Source: a virus
Length of the DNA: 28,351 nt
Reading direction: 5' to 3' (one strand)
Virus record (IMG/VR): IMGVR_UViG_3300022921_000075
Span: 1-28,351 of that record
Positions 25,540 through 28,351 of the stretch are shown in pieces. A program made the position numbers and the translations under genes. Positions within the stretch are counted from its first letter, which is position 1. Each line of letters opens with the position of its first letter. A model generated the notes under the pieces. The model did no database searches and was not told where the DNA came from. It saw only the letters and a list, made by a program, of their open reading frames with translations.

Positions 25540-27395
25540 ACGACCCAATCGTAACTATGTTCAAATCAGTATTCGATACTGAAAACCCACACTTTGTTCC
25601 GCTAAGCGTTGCCCTTGACAGGATTAAGACCGGAAAGAACGCCGACACAATCGAGCAAGTAAGGGCGGGAGATAAGCGTAGAAAAAACGATTTGCCTGTT
25701 GTTTTGTTTTCCGGAAAGTTTAACAGACGCGCTGATGTTGACCTTGTCGAGCACAATGGTCTTATTATTTGTGACTTCGACCACGTTGACGTTGATAAGA
25801 CAAAGCAGTCATTGTTAAATGACGACGTTGTTATTGCCTGTTGGACATCCCCGTCGGGAGACGGAGTAAAGGCTCTAGTTAATGTAGAAAACCCAGGGAA
25901 GCACAAGGAGCATTTTTCTGCTATGATTGAACACTTCCGGGATGTTCATCAACTTGAATTAGACCCATCGGGTAGAAACATTAGCAGAGCGTGCTATGAG
26001 TCATATGACCCTGACATTATCGTAAAGACGGCTTCTGAAAAGTTTTCACCAGTAAATATTGATGAGCGAGTAGAACTTCCTGAACCAAAGCAAGTCCAAA
26101 GCGGGGTCCAGGTTGACTACACAAAACTTCAAGTTGCTGCGAATATGATTCGCAATGCGCGAGATGGCGAAAAACACAACACACTTATTAGGGCCGCTCG
26201 GCTTATGGGTGGGTATATCGGAAGTGGTATACTTGACGAGGCTCAGGTATTGCAGGTTCTTGAGGCGGAAATCAAGAAGCGTGATATAGATAGTTTAGAC
26301 CTTGCGATGAAGACCATTATGGACGGCATAAGTCAAGGAAAACTACTGCCAATCACAGAGATTGATGCCGAGTATTACGAAGAGCGGAGAAAGGTTGAGT
26401 TGGCCGATACAGAAAACCTAAGTTACCTTTCAGACGAAGATGAGGATTTATCTGAAATTATGAAGATAAAAAGAGGAGAGGTTGAATTGGGCTTAAAGAC
26501 TGGTCACGATGATATTGATAAATATTTTCGATACAAGCGTGGAAGTTTTGTAATTGTAAATGGTCATTCTTCAGTTGGTAAAACAACGCTAGTTCTACAC
26601 CTTATGATTAATGCGTCAATACGACACGGGTGGAAGTGGTTTGTTTATTCTTCTGAATCGAAGACATCAACAATCAAGACTCGTATGATTGAGTATGCAT
26701 CTCAAATGCTTCTACAGGATATGAATGAACATCAAATAATCCACTACTACAAGTGGGTTAATGAGCACTTTAGTTTCTTATCAAATAAGAGAAACTATTC
26801 ATATGTAGACGTGCTTCTGTACGCAGAGAAAGAGATGGCTCGCAGGCAATTTGACGCCCTGTTTGTAGACCCGTACAATTCATTAGTTATGGAGAAGAAT
26901 GGCTCTTCAGGATTTAACGCGCACCACTATAACTACGAGGCCGCGTCCGCAATGCTAACGTTTTGTCAGTCTACGGGGGTTAGCCTTTGGTTAAACACCC
27001 ACGCCAATACGGCCGCTCAACGCAAGAAGGGCGACGATGGGCACTCGGTTGCTCCATATGCGGAGGACAGCGAAGGCGGCTCGCTCTTCCTTAATCGTTG
27101 TGATATTTTCTTAACGTTTCATAGAAAGATTCAGCACGAGAACGAATCAACCCGTAGAACTATGGAGATGCACATTAGAAAGGTTAGAGAGCAAGAGTCT
27201 GGCGGTAGACCAACCGCTTCAGATAATCCAATTCGTTTTGAAATGAATTCAGATTCAACCGCGTTTTTTGTAAACGGAGGGAAGAGGTTTTTCAATAGTG
27301 TTAATGATACAAAAACTGCAGAACAAAAGCAAACATCATTTCAAGTAGAGCCAACTGAATTTAAAGACATAAAAGAGTTAGAAGATATTTTTTAA
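25536..27395 (+). CDS. Primase-helicase (BT4734/VirE-type primase and RecA-like helicase), 619 aa
   Basis: The N-terminal part (about 15-165) fits the BT4734-like archaeo-eukaryotic primase domain of Bacteroidota: DLPVVLFSGKF (52-62), GLIICDFDHVD with Asp80 and Asp82 as likely metal ligands, SPSGDGVKALV (105-115) and RNISRACYESYDPD. A linker domain (about 210-270) precedes a DnaB-like helicase with Walker A GHSSVGKT (343-350), Walker B in DALFVDPYNS and a WLNTHANT segment. It would prime and unwind phage DNA. The ATG overlaps the upstream stop (ATGA). No DNA polymerase is in the window. Confidence 0.88.
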   Translation: MNDPIVTMFKSVFDTENPHFVPLSVALDRIKTGKNADTIEQVRAGDKRRKNDLPVVLFSGKFNRRADVDLVEHNGLIICDFDHVDVDKTKQSLLNDDVVIACWTSPSGDGVKALVNVENPGKHKEHFSAMIEHFRDVHQLELDPSGRNISRACYESYDPDIIVKTASEKFSPVNIDERVELPEPKQVQSGVQVDYTKLQVAANMIRNARDGEKHNTLIRAARLMGGYIGSGILDEAQVLQVLEAEIKKRDIDSLDLAMKTIMDGISQGKLLPITEIDAEYYEERRKVELADTENLSYLSDEDEDLSEIMKIKRGEVELGLKTGHDDIDKYFRYKRGSFVIVNGHSSVGKTTLVLHLMINASIRHGWKWFVYSSESKTSTIKTRMIEYASQMLLQDMNEHQIIHYYKWVNEHFSFLSNKRNYSYVDVLLYAEKEMARRQFDALFVDPYNSLVMEKNGSSGFNAHHYNYEAASAMLTFCQSTGVSLWLNTHANTAAQRKKGDDGHSVAPYAEDSEGGSLFLNRCDIFLTFHRKIQHENESTRRTMEMHIRKVREQESGGRPTASDNPIRFEMNSDSTAFFVNGGKRFFNSVNDTKTAEQKQTSFQVEPTEFKDIKELEDIF

Positions 27396-27415
27396 CACTA
27401 CGTTGTTTAATTGAA

Positions 27416-27895
27416 TTGTTTTCGCAACTTTATAGAGTGAAACGGAAACCCACAAAAAGCCGGAATACCGGCGCGGTAAAGAGTAAGAAGGTTAAAGTTG
27501 ATGGAATCAACTTTGCCTCTTCTCTTGAAGCATATTGTTATTCTGAACTTAAGAATGTTGGGATTTCGTTTGAATATGAAGGAGAGTCTTTTGTTGTCTT
27601 GGATTCGTTCAGGTATAATGGAAATTATTATAAGTCTACAGCGGGTAAAAAAGAGATGGTAAACAATGGAGGCAAAATGGTTAGAGCAATAACCTACACT
27701 CCCGATTTTGTTTCACACAAGAATAAATTTATAATTGAAACCAAAGGGTTTGTCCCAAGTAACCACTCTTTCCCGCTGAGATTTAAGATGTTCCTAAAAT
27801 TATTAAGCGACAATAATATGGGAGATTATTCAGTATATTTGCCTAAGAACCGAGCACAGGTTGATGAGGCTATTAAAAAGATTTTAAATGAATAG
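27416..27895 (+). CDS. DUF1064-like PD-(D/E)XK endonuclease, 159 aa (TTG) or 152 aa (GTG)
   Basis: Residues VDGINFASSLEAYCYSELKN (Glu before an AxxYxxL helix), YTPDFV and FIIETKGF give the E-D-ExK pattern of the DUF1064/endonuclease-like group, proposed to act as a junction or repair nuclease. There is no ATG near the front. TTG at 27416 (read MFSQLYRVKRKP) or GTG at 27437 (MKRKPTKSRNTG) must be the start; the GTG gives a more usual basic N-terminus and leaves a 41-bp leader. The end overlaps the next gene by eight bases. Confidence 0.78.
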   Translation: MFSQLYRVKRKPTKSRNTGAVKSKKVKVDGINFASSLEAYCYSELKNVGISFEYEGESFVVLDSFRYNGNYYKSTAGKKEMVNNGGKMVRAITYTPDFVSHKNKFIIETKGFVPSNHSFPLRFKMFLKLLSDNNMGDYSVYLPKNRAQVDEAIKKILNE

Positions 27896-28136
27896 AATTT
27901 CTACAGAAAAAGAAATGCGCTCATTCCAGGCTCGTATGATTGAGGGTATGTATTCTTCAATTGATGAGTTCTCTGAGCGTGTTCACGGACACAATGGCGT
28001 CGACCTTGAGGAGTACCATAAGGCATTTAGAAATATGGCTAGACAAATCAAGGCTTATCAAGATGGAATACTTGAGGCTCACAGAGAAATGCATCACGAC
28101 CTTTATAGGGGTGATGACAGTGAAGAAATGTATTAA
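27888..28136 (+). CDS. Unknown helical protein, 82 aa
   Basis: A helical protein (STEKEMRSFQARMIEGMYSS, EYHKAFRNMARQIKAYQDGI) rich in His, Met and Glu. No family is recognised. It overlaps the endonuclease gene by eight bases and ends five bases before the tRNA gene, so the tRNA is probably processed from the same transcript. Confidence 0.6.
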   Translation: MNRISTEKEMRSFQARMIEGMYSSIDEFSERVHGHNGVDLEEYHKAFRNMARQIKAYQDGILEAHREMHHDLYRGDDSEEMY

Positions 28137-28140
28137 CCAA

Positions 28141-28213
28141 GCCCCCGTAGCATAATGGATAGTGCAACGCACTTCTAATGCGTAGGCTACAGGTTCGAGT
28201 CCTGTCGGGGGTA
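28141..28213 (+). tRNA. tRNA-Arg (anticodon UCU)
   Basis: A full 73-nt cloverleaf: acceptor GCCCCCG/CGGGGGT (first pair G-U), D arm with GCAT/GTGC and a loop containing GG, anticodon stem ACGCA/TGCGT with loop CTTCTAA, 5-nt variable region AGGCT, T arm ACAGG/CCTGT with loop TTCGAGT, and discriminator A. CCA is not encoded. It reads AGA (and AGG) arginine codons, which are common in the AT-rich genes around it. Confidence 0.96.
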
Positions 28214-28216
28214 CGA

Positions 28217-28237
28217 AACCTTTAACACCAACGAGAA
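28217..28237 (+). promoter_or_regulatory. Shared leader motif, copy 2
   Basis: AACCTTTAACACCAA, then CG and AGAA before the ATG: the same leader as at 17576-17596, differing in two central positions. It follows four bases after the tRNA gene. Confidence 0.55.
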
Positions 28238-28351
28238 ATGAAAACACCAATGCAAGAGTTGATTGAGGTGCTTAAAATCCATAGAGATACAGCATTTGAG
28301 AAGGAAAAAATATACCCTAACAATAAAGAGTATTATGAAGGCAGAGCAAAA
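28238..28351 (+). CDS. Unknown protein, N-terminal part (cut by right end)
   Basis: Thirty-eight codons are visible from an ATG at 28238: MKTPMQELIEVLKIHRDTAF, then EKEKIYPNNKEYYEGRA. The start is a charged helix. It follows the shared leader motif. No family can be given from this much. Confidence 0.55.
   Translation, partial: MKTPMQELIEVLKIHRDTAFEKEKIYPNNKEYYEGRAK

Noticed and set aside
27957-28250. A minus-strand 97-aa frame containing GFVPPTGLEPVAYAL
   Set aside because: This peptide is the well-known false translation of a tRNA gene read on the opposite strand.

Overview
The window is part of a tailed double-stranded DNA phage of a Bacteroidota host. Phage origin follows from a large terminase subunit, a portal protein, tail proteins, a lytic transglycosylase and an ERF/exonuclease recombination pair. 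The host inference rests on promoters of the Bacteroidota form (TTTG or TTG, about 19-21 bp, then TAnnTTTG), on mostly A-rich leaders instead of Shine-Dalgarno sites, and on a BT4734/VirE-type primase domain fused to a helicase.

Layout. Positions 1-8663 hold the virion and packaging genes on the minus strand. Read from right to left these are two small unknown proteins, a tandem-domain GroES-like co-chaperonin, a small protein upstream of TerL, TerL, portal, a 131-aa protein, two tail proteins and a cut-off tail-fibre gene. A 46-aa lipoprotein gene on the plus strand is tucked into this operon at 7103. At 8688-8715 two overlapping divergent promoters separate this arm from the plus-strand arm. 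The plus arm starts with a winged-helix-like regulator (8740) and is followed by about 2 kb without credible protein genes (9196-11200). That stretch holds a candidate small RNA with promoter and terminator (9252-9402), a pyrimidine-rich tract, paired palindromes and repeats, and a candidate structured RNA of roughly 590 nt behind its own promoter (10524-11145).

From 11201 to 19280 there is a dense operon of about 30 small unknown, mostly acidic proteins, including very small membrane or lipoproteins. The most striking feature lies in its gaps. Three 54-nt type I hammerhead ribozymes (11771, 13776, 14268) each sit just after a stop codon, and two related three-way-junction elements (11098, 16251) occupy equivalent positions. 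All hallmark hammerhead core bases, a valid GUC or GUA cleavage triplet and closed stems are present. The early transcript is therefore probably cut by cis-acting RNA into gene-cluster-sized pieces.

From 19280 to the right end come identifiable functions: lytic transglycosylase, ThyX, a ribbon-helix-helix-like protein behind an elaborate operator, ERF annealing protein, RecE-like exonuclease, an SSB-like protein with an SSB-type C-terminal tip, a DUF1599-like protein, a sigma-factor-like protein, DnaA-domain-IV-like proteins, a primase-helicase, a DUF1064-like endonuclease and a tRNA-Arg(UCU). Together these supply nucleotide synthesis, replication, recombination and transcription takeover. 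The right end cuts another gene.
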